Notes: generated by a model not told the origin, from the letters alone. A DNA stretch of 64,000 bases from Pogonophryne albipinna (GCA_028583405.1 CM053256.1:17832195-17896194), one strand, 5' to 3'; shown: positions 34,790-46,103, counted from the stretch's first letter. Numbers and translations are program-made.

Positions 34790-34960
34790 GCTCTGCCAAC
34801 CGCCAGACACTCCCCGCTACACCCCAGGTCAGGCCGTTTGGCTCTACTCAAATAATATTACCCTCTATACTGAATCCAATCAACTTGCCCCATGGTTCAT
34901 TGGTCCATTTATCATAGCGTCAAGCTCCGTAGGATTTGAAGATTCACCTCCAGCCTGTTC
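34790..34960 (+). pseudogene. gypsy integrase C-terminal fragment
   Basis: Reads YTPGQAVWLYSNNITLY, then NQLAPWFIGPFII, which lines up with [16 protein letters not shown] and [13 protein letters not shown] of the gypsy element at about 2997-3090. No flanking LTR can be assigned with confidence; a tail-like AATAAAGATTGATTTCAC at 35993 may belong to it. Confidence 0.6.
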
Positions 34961-35094
34961 ACTCAAGCAACCTAAGCCCTCCAACCATTCCTTGTTCCAC
35001 TTCCTTCCCTCCTCCCAGGATTGTTGTGACTGCAAGTTGAAAGCCTCTTAACTCTGCCTTGGCCTGTGTGCTTATTGAAGCCGATGAACTACAT

Positions 35095-35130
35095 AACTGA
35101 GTCCCTATGTTCACACATAGGGACTCAGTT
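35095..35130. repeat. 16-bp perfect palindrome
   Basis: AACTGAGTCCCTATGT, loop TCAC, then the exact complement. Confidence 0.95.
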
Positions 35131-38092
35131 CATTCACTCTCTACGAGTTAAAACAAAAAGTATTTCTTATGAGGTTTTTAAAATAACTTCTCACAAAAAT
35201 CTTTGGACCAATGAGTTGTGATCAAAGGTCTGGGATAATTCTCTCATTAGTTTACAGTAAAATGATTGGTATCACTTTAAGAGCTTTATAATGCACATAA
35301 CGCACCTCTACTGCTATTTTTTGCAAAACAAATACACTTTTCTACAACTAATCATGAGCTACGTAGCTTTCAATGAAAACCAACTCTATGCATTAGGCCG
35401 TATGGTTGAGTCGCTAATCTTGGTTGATTTAGAGAACGTTATTTTAGACGTTTTCTCCTTGGGCTAGGCTGTAAGAAGTTGTATGTGAGGTTTTTACTCT
35501 GTATTTTACCTTACCGTCCTTGCAATCATTTTAAATAATTGTATCCAATGCTTCATTATTATAAACATCTGCCTCGCAGTCAGCCATTGGACGGTCTGAA
35601 GAGAAGCAATGCATTTTTAAGAGAATGAGAAGGTCTAGTAAACTCATGTCTCATACTCAGAAATATCTAATGGTCTAGTATACATTCAGGCATTTTTTTA
35701 CAAAAAAAGCCACAAACTATACAGTTGCAAAGCACTACTTACTTAATTTGATGGCATATTTAGGATATTAGACTATTAAAACATTTTATTGCTTGGACGC
35801 ACGTAATTCTATCTCATGCTGCAAACTCTTTACACTGATTTACTGGTTGCCAGGGGGGTGTTGTCTGGAGGCGGAGCTCCTCTTTGGATCCTTGTCAAAG
35901 TTATGTATGTCAATACTGTGTTTCAGCATTCAGAATGACTGCGGTAAGCACACTGCACTGGTTTCTCTTTGTTGATGTTGTGGCACCTGTTGAATAAAGA
36001 TTGATTTCACTCGTGTTTTCATCCAATTCATGACAATCCTCTGCATTTCCAGGCTGCCTTCTGCTCTGCCCGGGGGTTGCCTCACCCTGACACTAAATTT
36101 AGCGCTGCTGCTCAGGGTCTTTTAACATATCATGTAAAAATAGCAAGGAGGAAAGTCTGCTCACAAACAGCAGATATACAGGACAGACTGAGGTTAAGCT
36201 GATAAAAGTTAACTGCAGTAACAGAGTAAGAGACAAACAGACAAATATAGTAAAGCTGACAGAAAGACAGACAGACAGACAGACAGACACAGACAGACAG
36301 TTCACCTGTTTTTGCTCACAACAAGGGGTGTTACCAGAGTGTGAGAGTGGGACAGAAATACAACAGGTAAGTCAGGATCAGTTTACTGATTAATCTGAAT
36401 GTATTGATCCTGGAAATTGTTTTATTTATTATCTTTGTGGTTTAAATTGTAATATCTCAAATTAGTGTTGGAGTTGTTGAAAGGAGTATTTTTGTTTGGA
36501 AGAAGGTCGTGTGGGCTAAGCTTTGGCTAGGCTAAACTAGGCTTAGGCACTGCTATAATGTGCCAAGGAAGACAGCCAAAGATAAGGGTTATACATTTAT
36601 TTATTTATAAATGTATAAATCAAAGTATGTTACAGGTGTTGATGGACTATGTCTACATATGTTATAAAGTAAAATAAAGCCTTTAGTGTTTACAAAGTGA
36701 GCTGTATGAAATCTGATAAATGTCCTCAAGCGATGTCACTGGAGTCAGCGTCACGTGATCCTGAGTGAGGTCTTCCCCTCAAACCAGCATCATATGTGTG
36801 CAGGACACAAGGGACAAGGCTTCTGTTTTCAGTTCTCAGTACTTTTGTTTAACAGTTTAGCCCTGAGCCTGTTTTTCAGGTCTCAGGCTCAAAAATGACA
36901 TTCCCAGAACAAATGACCATATCTTCCCTTCTAAAAGAGTTAAATTAATAATCTTTTTTCTCAAAGTAATGATAAACCTGTGAGTTGGATGTAGAAAAGT
37001 CAGAACAATATAGATGTTTTTTATTTTAAAGAAAATTCAGATTGAACATAGTCAAAAACTGTAAATTATAGTGTCCGTCCAACAATTCTTTTTTACTTAC
37101 AGTGAAAACTACCCTTGGATGATGGTAAGGTAGAATAAAAGCTTTGGAATCCAAAGTACAACATATGATAAGTACCCTGTATCAAGATTGATGCAAAACA
37201 AGTGACATTTGACCTTTTTAGAGAGATTTAGCAAAAAAAACTCCACCTCTGAGGTGATTTGGGTGGAAATGGGGGTTTTACCGTTTCTCTGGAACCCATT
37301 GGTCGATTCTGGTGATTGACATCTCTTTCTGACCGTTAGAGCCAATAGAATCGAAGGGGAATTTCCCCACTCACACACATGGTAAAACAAAAAGGTGTGG
37401 GCTTCGCCCACACAGTTTTGCACCAGAGTGAAGCTATCTCTCGCTCTGACTTCTGAAAACCGAAAAGCAGGTTTATTGCTCATGGATTATCAGAAATCAT
37501 TCAAAGTGACACAGACACATTGGATTAACCTATGGATTAACTTCAGCAGCGTTTTTATCCTTTTAATGCCATTGAAGACCACTTTTGACCAGACTACGAC
37601 ACAGGTGAGCCATGTTAGCATTTTTAGCTACCTAGCGCCATATGTTTTGATGTCTGTTTTTGTTTATAAAGTCGAGAGTTCGTATAATTGAGTGATAATG
37701 AGGGTACCCTTCGATTCTGTGTCACCTGACGATGTGAAACGATGTGTTGTTGGATGTGCAAAGATAAATAATAAGGTTTTGTGAGTGAATTTCGGTGCAG
37801 TCATCTGTTAGCATTTTTCGCTCGTTGCTAATTCAGAGGCTCAGCGTTAGCATTGTGGGTTTTATTTTGAAAAAAATTAAATAATGATCAGTGAGATGAG
37901 TTTCTTCCCGTTACATGGATATAAAACATTCATCGTTTATTAAATGAACATGCCCTCAGACCAGAGTCCTGCAAAAAAAGTGATTCGCGGGTAGGTATTT
38001 TTTCCGGGTTCGGTTCTGGGTAAACAAAGATGATGCAGGTCGGGTCGCGGGTGTTGCATAATAAATATATTAAAATAATAATAATTTAGTTT
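35131..38092. other. intergenic, no supported gene
   Basis: Contains a (GACA)n microsatellite at about 36263-36300 and a small hairpin GTGTGGGC / GCCCACAC at 37396-37414. A good donor-like site AACAG|GTAAGT near 36366 could end a non-coding first exon, but nothing links it to a coding exon. Confidence 0.5.
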
Positions 38093-38430
38093 AAAGGTGG
38101 GGTAGGTCATTTTGGAGAAACCAGCTCAAGTGCACTAGAATTTGAAAATACACAGCTGGAACAAATCTGCCACTCCCTTACAGAGCCCCTCCTCCAACAC
38201 ACACGAACGCGCACATGACCAATGAGGGCACGAGATAAGTTTGTGCACAGATGGAAGGCTGACAGGCAGGTAGACCATCCAGTTATTTTAGCCGGGCCGG
38301 CTCAGATGATTGGTCGTGCTTTTTACAGTACCACGGCTTCCATAGGTGACATGTTTTAATGGATTTGTTGTCAAAGCACTTCAGATATTCATTGCTATCA
38401 GGATGTTAAGAGCATTCGATGGAATATAAC
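38093..38430 (+). repeat. MITE family M, left part
   Basis: Starts TTAAAGGTGGGGTAGGTCAT and matches 29277-29525 from 38218 on. The match fades near 38435, and GC-rich sequence with GGGTCGGGT repeats follows. Confidence 0.75.
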
Positions 38431-39718
38431 AAAAAGTGTATCTCGAGCCTCAAACCTCTCCCCCGCGGGACCGCGCATAATCATAACCTCTGCAGCGCAT
38501 CAATCTGCTGCTGTGCCGACGGGTCGGGTCGGGTTGCGGAACTAATTGGCAATATGTGCGGGTGGCGGGGCGGGTTCGGTATTGCACGTCGCGGGAGCGG
38601 GACTTGAAAATCAGACCTGTGCAGGACTCTGCCTCAGACACTGTTTCCTGCAAGATGTTGCGGCAGTGCCCCGGTACCGGGGTCTCTCGTGCTTAACAAC
38701 TCTGTGGGTATTAGTTTCTCACATTTCTAAATCAGATGTGTTTTATTTTAGAGGTCACTTTCAGCTGTGTAGGAAGTGTGTTGAGTTTCTGCTAATGACC
38801 GCCATAATAGCCCAGCATTTCCTGATTCTGCTGCTGTACAAAATCAGCACAATTGCTTTAAATGTGTAAAATGTATTGGTAATGACATAAGTTGAGTTTC
38901 CTGAGCTTTTTATCAGCAGATTTTAAGTAGCAACAAGCAGTCTTTCTGCTGAGCAAACCTAAACACCTGCTGGAATACTGGACATTCCAGGAACATTCCA
39001 GGAACATTCCAATATCTTGCAAAATTATCTTCTTAGTTTTCCCAGAGTTCATTGTGTTTGAACGTTTTTGTAACACACAACATGTGTTTCATGGTTGTGA
39101 GAAACCCCTCAGATGTTGAGGTCACTGTAATTTGAATCTCTGCAGTTTAATGGGGGTCTTCTTCAACATCAACATGTGAATGAGCTCATTCCTTAATTGA
39201 GTTATGGTTATTTGGATGAGTCAGCTTCAACACAGACACTGCTAAATCCCAGAGTGCATCCTCCAGACAGACAGAGAGCCATGGTCTCTATTTTAAGAGG
39301 TCTCTATCATTTCATTAGAAGACTTGTATCGACTTTACTAGTTAAAGGACCATAATGATCTTTTTCAATATATATCAGCTCATTAACGATGAACAATTTT
39401 GCATTGTTCACCTCTTTTTATATTGATGTTTTTACTTAATTCCCATGAAGAAAAGAACCAACAGAGATTTGAAACCATAATAAATGATCACTAAGTGGTA
39501 ATAATGATTAAGCTACTGATAGAAGCAGTACCTCCACCTCTACAGAGCGTGTTTTATTGTTGCTTCTGAAGCATGCTGCTGCCTGTGTTTAATTTTAGAG
39601 TGACGCCTGGTGTGTTGTGTCACAGTCAGCCTTCAACAGGACATTGCACTGAGAACTGGACCAAAACTGGACTAATACATTAATCTGTCCGTCTTCTATT
39701 AAAGGTAGGCTAAATATG
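38431..39718. other. intergenic, no gene seen
   Basis: GGGTCGGGTCGGGTTGCGG at about 38521 and the similar GGTCGGGTCGCGGG at 38039 frame MITE M and may be parts of one split repeat. No exon can be supported. Confidence 0.5.
38981..39014. promoter_or_regulatory. cluster of CATTCC motifs
   Basis: Three to four CATTCC hexamers in about 33 bp, two of them in a perfect CAGGAA-CATTC repeat. CATTCC is the core recognised by TEAD factors. With no nearby gene start the role is open, and it may simply be a tiny tandem repeat. Confidence 0.25.
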
Positions 39719-39748
39719 AATACGTACGGTGGCCCTGAAGTGCAAGAC

Positions 39749-39982
39749 ACAACAGCATTTCACTAAACGCCACAGCATTTCAGAAAACACCACAGCATTT
39801 CACAAAACACCACAGCATTTCAGAAAACACAACAGCATTTCAGAAAACACCACAGCATTTCAGAAAACACCACAGCATTTCACAAAACACCACAGCATTT
39901 CAGAAAACACAACAGCATTTCACAAAACACCACAGCATTTCAGAAAACACAACAGCATTTCAGAAAACACCACAGCATTTCA
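39749..39982 (+). repeat. 20-bp minisatellite, left arm
   Basis: About a dozen copies of the unit CACCACAGCATTTCAGAAAA with two variable positions (cac-C/A-acag and ca-G/C-aaaa). Confidence 0.98.
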
Positions 39983-41117
39983 CATTGGACGGAAAGGGTA
40001 TTCCTTAGGGAGAACACTTCTTGTTTGTGATTGGACAGAGCCAGCCAGAGAAGCACTGCTGTGATTGGTTGTTTTTGCTGCCAGTCAAGAAATGACGCTT
40101 CATGATTGGCCCAACACATCAGCCGTTAGCTGTTAGCACACACTCAGAGCTCACAGCTCCTCATATCTGTTCAGAAACTGGACAAAAGTTAAACATGTAC
40201 AAAACACAGACTGTCTATGTCATGGTGAATACAGTCGCTGCTTTGTTTATGTCTGTATGACGTTGTTGTGAGTTTGGACGGAGCAGCAACAGGTTAGTTT
40301 AGCCTGATGGATCCGATTCGATTGGATTTACATGGAGATACGCCCCGCCCCCTCTCCAGCGTCTTGTTTGAATGACAGGAGTAAACACAGAATTAATGCT
40401 TTATTCATTCATGGTTTTAAAGGGGCTTATCTCCATGTAAATACTATGGTAGACTACCCAATATTCGCATCGCTCTAATCGCTCGAGTTTCACCGCGGCT
40501 GTCAGCTGTGTTTGCTCCTGTCATTCAAACAAGAGGCGCTGGAGAGGGGGCGGGGCGTATCTCCATGTAAATCCAATGGGAGATACCAACTACAACAAAA
40601 TGAACATATTTGACCGTAATTTAATTGTAATACACGTTTCAAAGTGATGCCGAAGTAACTACATACTGATAACGGTTAGTAAAAACCATGAATCAACGCT
40701 TTAACAAGTCTGCAAACAAGACGGCAGGCGAAAAGCTTTTAAAATGCGTGTTTTCTGAATGGAATCGGATCCATCAGGCTAAACTAACCTGTAGCTGCTC
40801 CGTCCACACTCACAACAACGTCATACAGACATAAATAAAGCAGCGACTGTATTCGCCATGACACAGACAGTCTGTGGTTTGTACATGTTTAACTTGTGTC
40901 CAGTTTCTGAACAGATATGAGGAGCTGTGAGCTCTGAGTATGTGCTAACGGCTGATGTGTTGGGACATATTTCGCTGTCGGGTGCTGACCAATCACGAAG
41001 CGTCATTTCTTGACTGGCAGCAAAAACAACCAATCACAGCAGTGCTTCTCTGGCTGGCTCTGTCCAATCACAAACAAGAAGTGTTCTCCCTAAAGGAATA
41101 AACTTTCCGTCCAATGT

Positions 41118-41637
41118 GAAATGCTGTGGTGTTTTCTGAAATGCTGTGGTGTTTTCTGAAATGCTGTGGTGTTTTCTGAAATGCTGTGGTGTTTTCTGAA
41201 ATGCTGTTGTGTTTTGTGAAATGCTGTGGTGTTTTCTGAAATGCTGTTGTGTTTTGTGAAATGCTGTGGTGTTTTCTGAAATGCTGTGGTGTTTTCTGAA
41301 ATGCTGTTGTGTTTTGTGAAATGCTGTGGTGTTTTCTGAAATGCTGTTGTGTTTTCTGAAATGCTGTGGTGTTTTCTGAAATGCTGTTGTGTTTTGTGAA
41401 ATGCTGTGGTGTTTTCTGAAATGCTGTGGTGTTTTCTGAAATGCTGTTGTGTTTTGTGAAATGCTGTTGTGTTTTGTGAAATGCTGTGGTGTTTTCTGAA
41501 ATGCTGTTGTGTTTTGTGAAATGCTGTTGTGTTTTGTGAAATGCTGTTGTGTTTTGTGAAATGCTGTTGTGTTTTGTGAAATGCTGTTGTGTTTTGTGAA
41601 ATGCTGTGGCGTTTTCTGAAATGCTGTGGTGTCTTGC
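41118..41637 (-). repeat. 20-bp minisatellite, right arm
   Basis: About 26 copies of the complementary unit (plus strand ATGCTGTGGTGTTTTCTGAA), twice the number in the left arm. Open frames of about 200 codons across it are a by-product of a 20-bp unit without stops. Confidence 0.98.
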
Positions 41638-41660
41638 ACTTCAGGACCACCGTAAATACG

Positions 41661-42114
41661 AGATACTCTTCTTTCTACCGGTCCCCTGTGTTCTGCAGCA
41701 AGATTAGTATCATTTTGTTATTTATACGTTTAGCACAAATGCTGTTTCCTGTTTCCTTTCATGTTTAGGGAACAAACGGATGTTTCTACATGCTTTGTCT
41801 GCCTTTATACATATTTTTGTATTATTTATTTTAAAGAACATAACAGTGTTTTTTAAAATATGTTCTGTTCTGTTCTATTGGGTGTAGCTGTGATGAATTA
41901 CCTTAACATGTCTGACCTGTCTGCGTGTTGCTGTAGTAAAATGTACTTCAGTCCATCAGGTATCAGATGTCTGGAGCCTGTTCCCCAGCACTGAAACACC
42001 ACTAACAGCTACAGAGAAACATGTTCGACTGTACACATGCAACATAATGCCATGGTTGACACATTTCTTGCTGTTGTTGATGTTTATTGCTTTATGTGTC
42101 TCTTAAACAACAGG
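41661..42114. other. upstream region of the unrecognised gene
   Basis: No promoter motif can be named. A TTCTGTTCTGTTCT run lies near 41862. Confidence 0.5.
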
Positions 42115-43066
42115 ATGTCGCTCAGAGACAAATGGGAGAAGAAGGCTCAGAGTGTGGCAGACCAGATCAAACAGGAGGCCGAATGGAAGGAGAAAAGTTC
42201 CAAAGTGTGAGAATATGTGATATTTTTGTGGTTTTTGTAGAAATGTTTACCCTGGAGACAACTTCCACTTCTCAACGTCTATTCTGATTCGCGACACAAA
42301 TGTAACTAATTAGTCCTGGAATTACTCCTGAACTGAAACTAAACAACTCAAAAATATTTTATTTATACAGGATACCTTTATTGAGCAAGGACCATTCATT
42401 AAAATACATTAATCTCAAAAAGAGAAGAGATGCTGTATGCCATAAAAGAACATGTGTCACGTGTTTGTAAGACCTATTCATCCACCACAAACTCCTCCTT
42501 ATAAAACACATAAATCAGCTGCTGGATTTCTCTTTATTTACCATTGCTACGTTTCTCAGTGTACATGTTGATATATTATTACGATAATATGTGAGTTGAT
42601 TCTAATGTTTTCTGTCTTCGTTTTTAAATGCAGAGTTTCATCAAAGTGGAATTATCACTGGTCACTTGTTGCCACTGCAGACTTCAAGAAGTTCACCAGT
42701 GGGGCAGATGAAGAGGAAAAAAAGAAACCGAAAATCAAATTCAAAGTGGTCGCACCTCCTCCCAAACCCAAACACGAGCCTGCTCCCCCCCCGCCTCCCC
42801 CCAGGAAAACGGCTTCACCCAAACCTCTCAGGCGGAAGCGTAAAGTTGAGGTGGATGTGTTCGGGCTGTGCTGGAAAGACTCCTGGATGAGCCTGAAGCC
42901 TCCAAAGTATCTGTTCCTGAAGGCCAAAGAGAGGAAAACCAAAACCCCGGGATTCACCACCATAGAGCTGATTAACAGCAGGGAGTTCAAAGCGAAGGTC
43001 TTGGAGTCAGAGCCAGAACACGCTGCTGCTCCTGAGAACGATGAATGGAGGCTCTCCTGGAAGCAG
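42115..43066 (+). CDS. unrecognised host gene, first two coding exons
   Basis: Exon 1 (42115-42206) starts one base after an acceptor AACAACAG and reads MSLRDKWEKKAQSVADQIKQ, then a Lys/Glu-rich stretch. Its donor GT|GTGAGA leaves phase 2. Exon 2 starts at 42634 after TTTTTAAATGCAG and stays in frame, reading VVSSKWNYHWSLVATADFKK. An acidic/basic run, a proline-rich segment (VVAPPPKPKHEPAPPPPPP, about 42748-42803), a basic RRKRKVEVDVFGLCWKDSW and LINSREFKAK follow. It ends at a donor AAGCAG|GTGATG (43067), or alternatively ATG|GTCAGT at 43112. Three W-x(2-3)-[SH]-W motifs recur (KWNYHW, CWKDSW, EWRLSW). I do not recognise the family. Mixed charge, lack of membrane segments and of a signal peptide suggest a cytosolic or nuclear protein. 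Later exons were not found; the next 9 kb are transposons. Confidence 0.7.
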
Positions 43067-43162
43067 GTGATGAGAGCTTCACATCAATACACACACAACG
43101 CCTGGACAATGGTCAGTGTTGGTCATATTTTGGACAAAGTTTGAATGTCCGACAAGCTGTTA

Positions 43163-43245
43163 TTTTATTGTCATCTGCACATTAGCTACAGTGTAGATAT
43201 GGCAATGAAAAACATAGGTCACAGGCTCCTCCAACAGTGCAATAT
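43163..43245 (+). repeat. dispersed repeat Z, copy 1
   Basis: Starting TTTTATTGTCATCTGCACATTAGC and ending CTCCTCCAACAGTGCAATATA, it recurs at 46104-46190. This is a common fish repeat next to an AT tract. Confidence 0.85.
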
Positions 43246-43537
43246 ATATATATTAGGGGTGTAACGGTACACGTACCCGTACCGAAATTATTCGGTACGG
43301 GCCCTTCGGTTCGGTACACGTGTGTACCGAAGTGTACCGAACGAATATAACGTTAAACGTAAAAAATTGAGAACGTGAACAACTTCTTGGAAGTAATCTC
43401 AGGTGCTGCGTCGCAGCATTCAGAGTAATTTGCTCCCATTGTGTTCAACGCGTCATAGAGCGAGCAAGTCATTTCATTGGACGAGCTGGTCAGAGGGATG
43501 CGTTCACATGTAATCAGTAATTTGAGGAACTGTCGAA

Positions 43538-43804
43538 ATGGCGAACGCAGATAAAGTTGAGCTCGAAAATCCTCCAGCATCATTGAAGTCTCCGGTTTGG
43601 GAACATTTTGGTTTCGCAGTTACGTACAAGGATGACGGACAAAGACAGGTGGACCGAACCAAAGCTGTTTGTCGGCATTGTTCAACTAAAATTGGTTACG
43701 CGGCTGGCAATACATCAAACTTGCACACTCATTTGAAAAGGCATCACCCGAACGTGAATATCACCGGTACCAAAAGACTGAAGTGCAAACCCAACTCCCA
43801 CTAG
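43538..43804 (+). pseudogene. hAT transposase N-terminus with BED zinc finger
   Basis: Eighty-eight codons starting MANADKVELENPPASLKSPV. The BED finger follows (WEHFGFAVTYKDD, C-x2-C in AVCRHCSTK, H-x4-H in HTHLKRHHPN) and ends soon after at a stop. The frame is intact from ATG to stop and could encode a small BED-only protein, but the catalytic core is gone. Confidence 0.85.
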
Positions 43805-43867
43805 CATTTAAGCCTCCACCACTCGCAGAGAGTTCAGACCGAGCCAAAGCTATTACAAACGCCAAAT

Positions 43868-44018
43868 ATCCTTATGTTGCCATGTTAGCAAAGCGCTACC
43901 TGGCTGTATCTGCTACCTCTGTCCCTAGAGAGGGTGTTCTCCACAGCAGGAGACATTGTTAGTGCCAGCAGATCTGCCCTTTCGGCAAGCAATGTGGACA
44001 AGTTCATCTTTCTTTAAA
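43868..44018 (+). pseudogene. hAT dimerisation-domain remnant
   Basis: LAKRYLAVSATSVP, then in another frame SASRSALSASNVDKF, as in the C-terminal dimerisation domain of hAT transposases. A frame change near 43925 breaks it. It lies about 60 bases after the BED frame, so the middle of the transposase was deleted. Confidence 0.8.
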
Positions 44019-44074
44019 ACAACATGAAAATACAATGACAAGCAAGTCCTAATGTCAAACTGGCTGCTTAGGTA

Positions 44075-44530
44075 CTAGTACAGTTCAAATACAGATTATT
44101 TCAGTTCATCGAAAAGCTGCACCTTAATGTTTATTTTATTATATTTTGTATTTATTTGAGTGAATATTCACAGTTTAATAATAATTAAAAACCCCAAACT
44201 AATAGTTTATGTTTTGTGAGTAGCTACTAGTACAGTAAAGTTCAAATACAGATTATTTCAGTTCATCGAAATGCTGCACCTTAATGTTTATTTTATTATA
44301 TTTTGTATTTATTTGAGTGAATATTCATAGTTTAATAATAATTAAAAACCCAAAACTAATAGTTTATGTTTTGTGAGTACTAGTACAGTAAAGTTCAAAT
44401 ACAGATTATTTCAGTTAATCGAAATGCTGCACCTTAATGTTTATTTTATTATATTTTGTATTTATTTGAGTGAATACATTATTCACAGTTTAATAATAAT
44501 AAAAAAAATATATGTTATGTTTTGTGATAA
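44075..44530 (+). repeat. three tandem copies of a ~155-bp unit
   Basis: CAAATACAGATTATTTCAG recurs at 44086, 44243 and 44396. It lies inside the hAT at 43254-44626, between the transposase remnant and the right end. Confidence 0.95.
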
Positions 44531-44659
44531 TTTTTTCTGCTGTACCGAAAACGTACCGAACCGAACCGTGACCTAAAAACCGAGGTACGTACCGAACCGA
44601 AATGTTTGTGAACCGTTACACCCCTAATATATATATATATATATATATATGCATATATA

Positions 44660-45691
44660 CAGGGTTGGGAGGGTTACTTTGTAAATGTAATCAGTTACTG
44701 ATTACTGAATACATGGCTCAGATTACTTTTAGATTACTTTTGGATTACTTTCTTTTTCCATAACAGATGGGTATGTTTTGTTGAACAGGAGACACAAAAA
44801 GCAAAAGGAAACTGAACGTGTTTTTACTGTTTTAATGGCTTATCAAGAGCACAACTGAAACATAACTTCTGAAACGATGCAACAACATAATAAACTTGTT
44901 GGGGATACAGCTTGGGATGTGAGGAGTGAGGGACACGGCTTAGAACGGGCGTGTCGCCTTCTGTCCTGCCAGTGTTGGCAGGACATGAATTAAAATGTCG
45001 AACTTGGACTTCATTTTAAGGACATTTCGGCCAGGGGTGTAGAGCTATATTTGTTTAAGCACCGGATTGGCAAAACAGGAGAGTGTGTGCACCAGTCTGC
45101 CTTGATCTATGAATTAATGTCCGTGACACTCACAGTAGCCTATCTGCTGCCCACAGCTGTTTTATAGAAGGAACACCTCCTTCACTTCATGAAATCTCTG
45201 CAGCACCAGGAGGCAGCGGGAGGGTTAACTCAGCCTCTGAGAAGAGGAGCGCGCAGTGCCTTTCACGCACCGCCTTCACTGTGTTTACCTTCAGAATCAT
45301 TAGAAAGGCTAAAGAGCGGTGTGGCTGATGTGTTTTAACCACACACACCTCTACACACACACACACAATTTAAACACAGACTTTTGTTCCTCCATGTTTC
45401 GTTGTTATTGTTTCACTGAGCGGACCCGCACATTTTTTTCAAACGCTCCCTTTTTTGGTCCATCTGCGGCGGTAATAGGTTTTGTGCGCTGTGATGATTC
45501 GGCTGTACCTTTAGTAATGAATATTAAATGTTGTGAGGAAATCTTTCCACCAATAATTCCAATAAGTAATCCAAAATGTATTCACTTCAGGTTTACAAAA
45601 GTAACTGTAATCAGAGCTGAATACAGTTACTTGATTTTTGTATTCTGATTACGTAACGCCGTTACATGTATTCTGTTACAACCCAACCCTG
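44660..45691. mobile_element. non-autonomous hAT element (CAGGGTTGGG family)
   Basis: CAGGGTTGGG / CCCAACCCTG termini, with subterminal GATTACTTT motifs on one side and GTAACGCCGTTAC on the other. Flanks CATATATA and GGTATATA share 6 of 8 bases in an AT tract. No transposase frame. Confidence 0.85.
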
Positions 45692-45726
<35 letters not shown>

Positions 45727-46103
45727 GACATAGAACAAATAAAACAGATTTTGCTTTTTTCTCTCACCAAGGAACTTAAGATAAAAAACTTTTATGTATG
45801 CCAAAAGTTAAAACTAGAAAAATTAAATACTTTGTCTAAATAGATTTTCTTTAAGACTGTGACTCTTAAAGGCACTTTTGTAATTTTAGTAAGACAATCC
45901 AGTTTTGTTAATATTAATGCTTTTTTGCTTTTGTTTGTGTTACTAAGATACTTTTAGATACACTTTGAAGTGTGCAACACTTTACAACTGGTAGAATATG
46001 AAGTACTTTGTAAGGAATTGGGTTTCTTTATAGGCAGTTTGTGATTTCTAGGGCTGGTTCAGTGAGACAATGCAGTTTTGATAATTTCAAGTTTCAAGGC
46101 TTT
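45692..46103. other. intergenic, AT-rich
   Basis: An (AT)n tract at 45694-45722 continues the microsatellite into which the two neighbouring hAT elements inserted. No gene seen. Confidence 0.6.

Larger units (their letters stand above)
39725..41654. mobile_element. palindromic transposon with minisatellite arms
   Basis: The ends TACGGTGG...CCACCGTA are bounded by a perfect 6-bp repeat AATACG (39719-39724, 41655-41660). Inside, the two halves are inverted copies of each other. Each starts with CTGAAGTGCAAGACAC, then a 20-bp tandem array, then the block with CAAGAAATGACGCTTC. Further in come the GACAGTCTGTG-type block and CATGGAGATACGCCCCGCCC, around a centre near 40440. No transposase is present. 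A 6-bp duplication and long arms do not fit hAT or piggyBac; the superfamily is unknown to me. Confidence 0.85.
43254..44626 (+). mobile_element. internally deleted hAT element (TAGGGGTGTAACGG family)
   Basis: Termini TAGGGGTGTAACGGT and ACCGTTACACCCCTA flank the element, with subterminal GTACCGAA repeats typical of this fish family. The 8 bases on each side are ATATATAT (43246-43253, 44627-44634); as the target is an AT tract, the duplication cannot be proven. It retains the two ends of a transposase gene and a tandem repeat. Confidence 0.9.

Noticed and set aside
36300..36375. Possible non-coding first exon ending AACAG|GTAAGT
   Set aside because: The donor is good but no acceptor-flanked partner or start codon can be linked to it; RNA data would be needed.
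39749..41637. CRISPR-like array of short repeats
   Set aside because: The 20-bp units are directly adjacent with no spacers, and the organism is a vertebrate.
41034..41650. Open frames of about 190-200 codons with repeated TAFQKT/QHFTKH residues
   Set aside because: They are translations of the 20-bp minisatellite. A 20-bp unit cycles through all frames every 60 bp and happens to lack stops.
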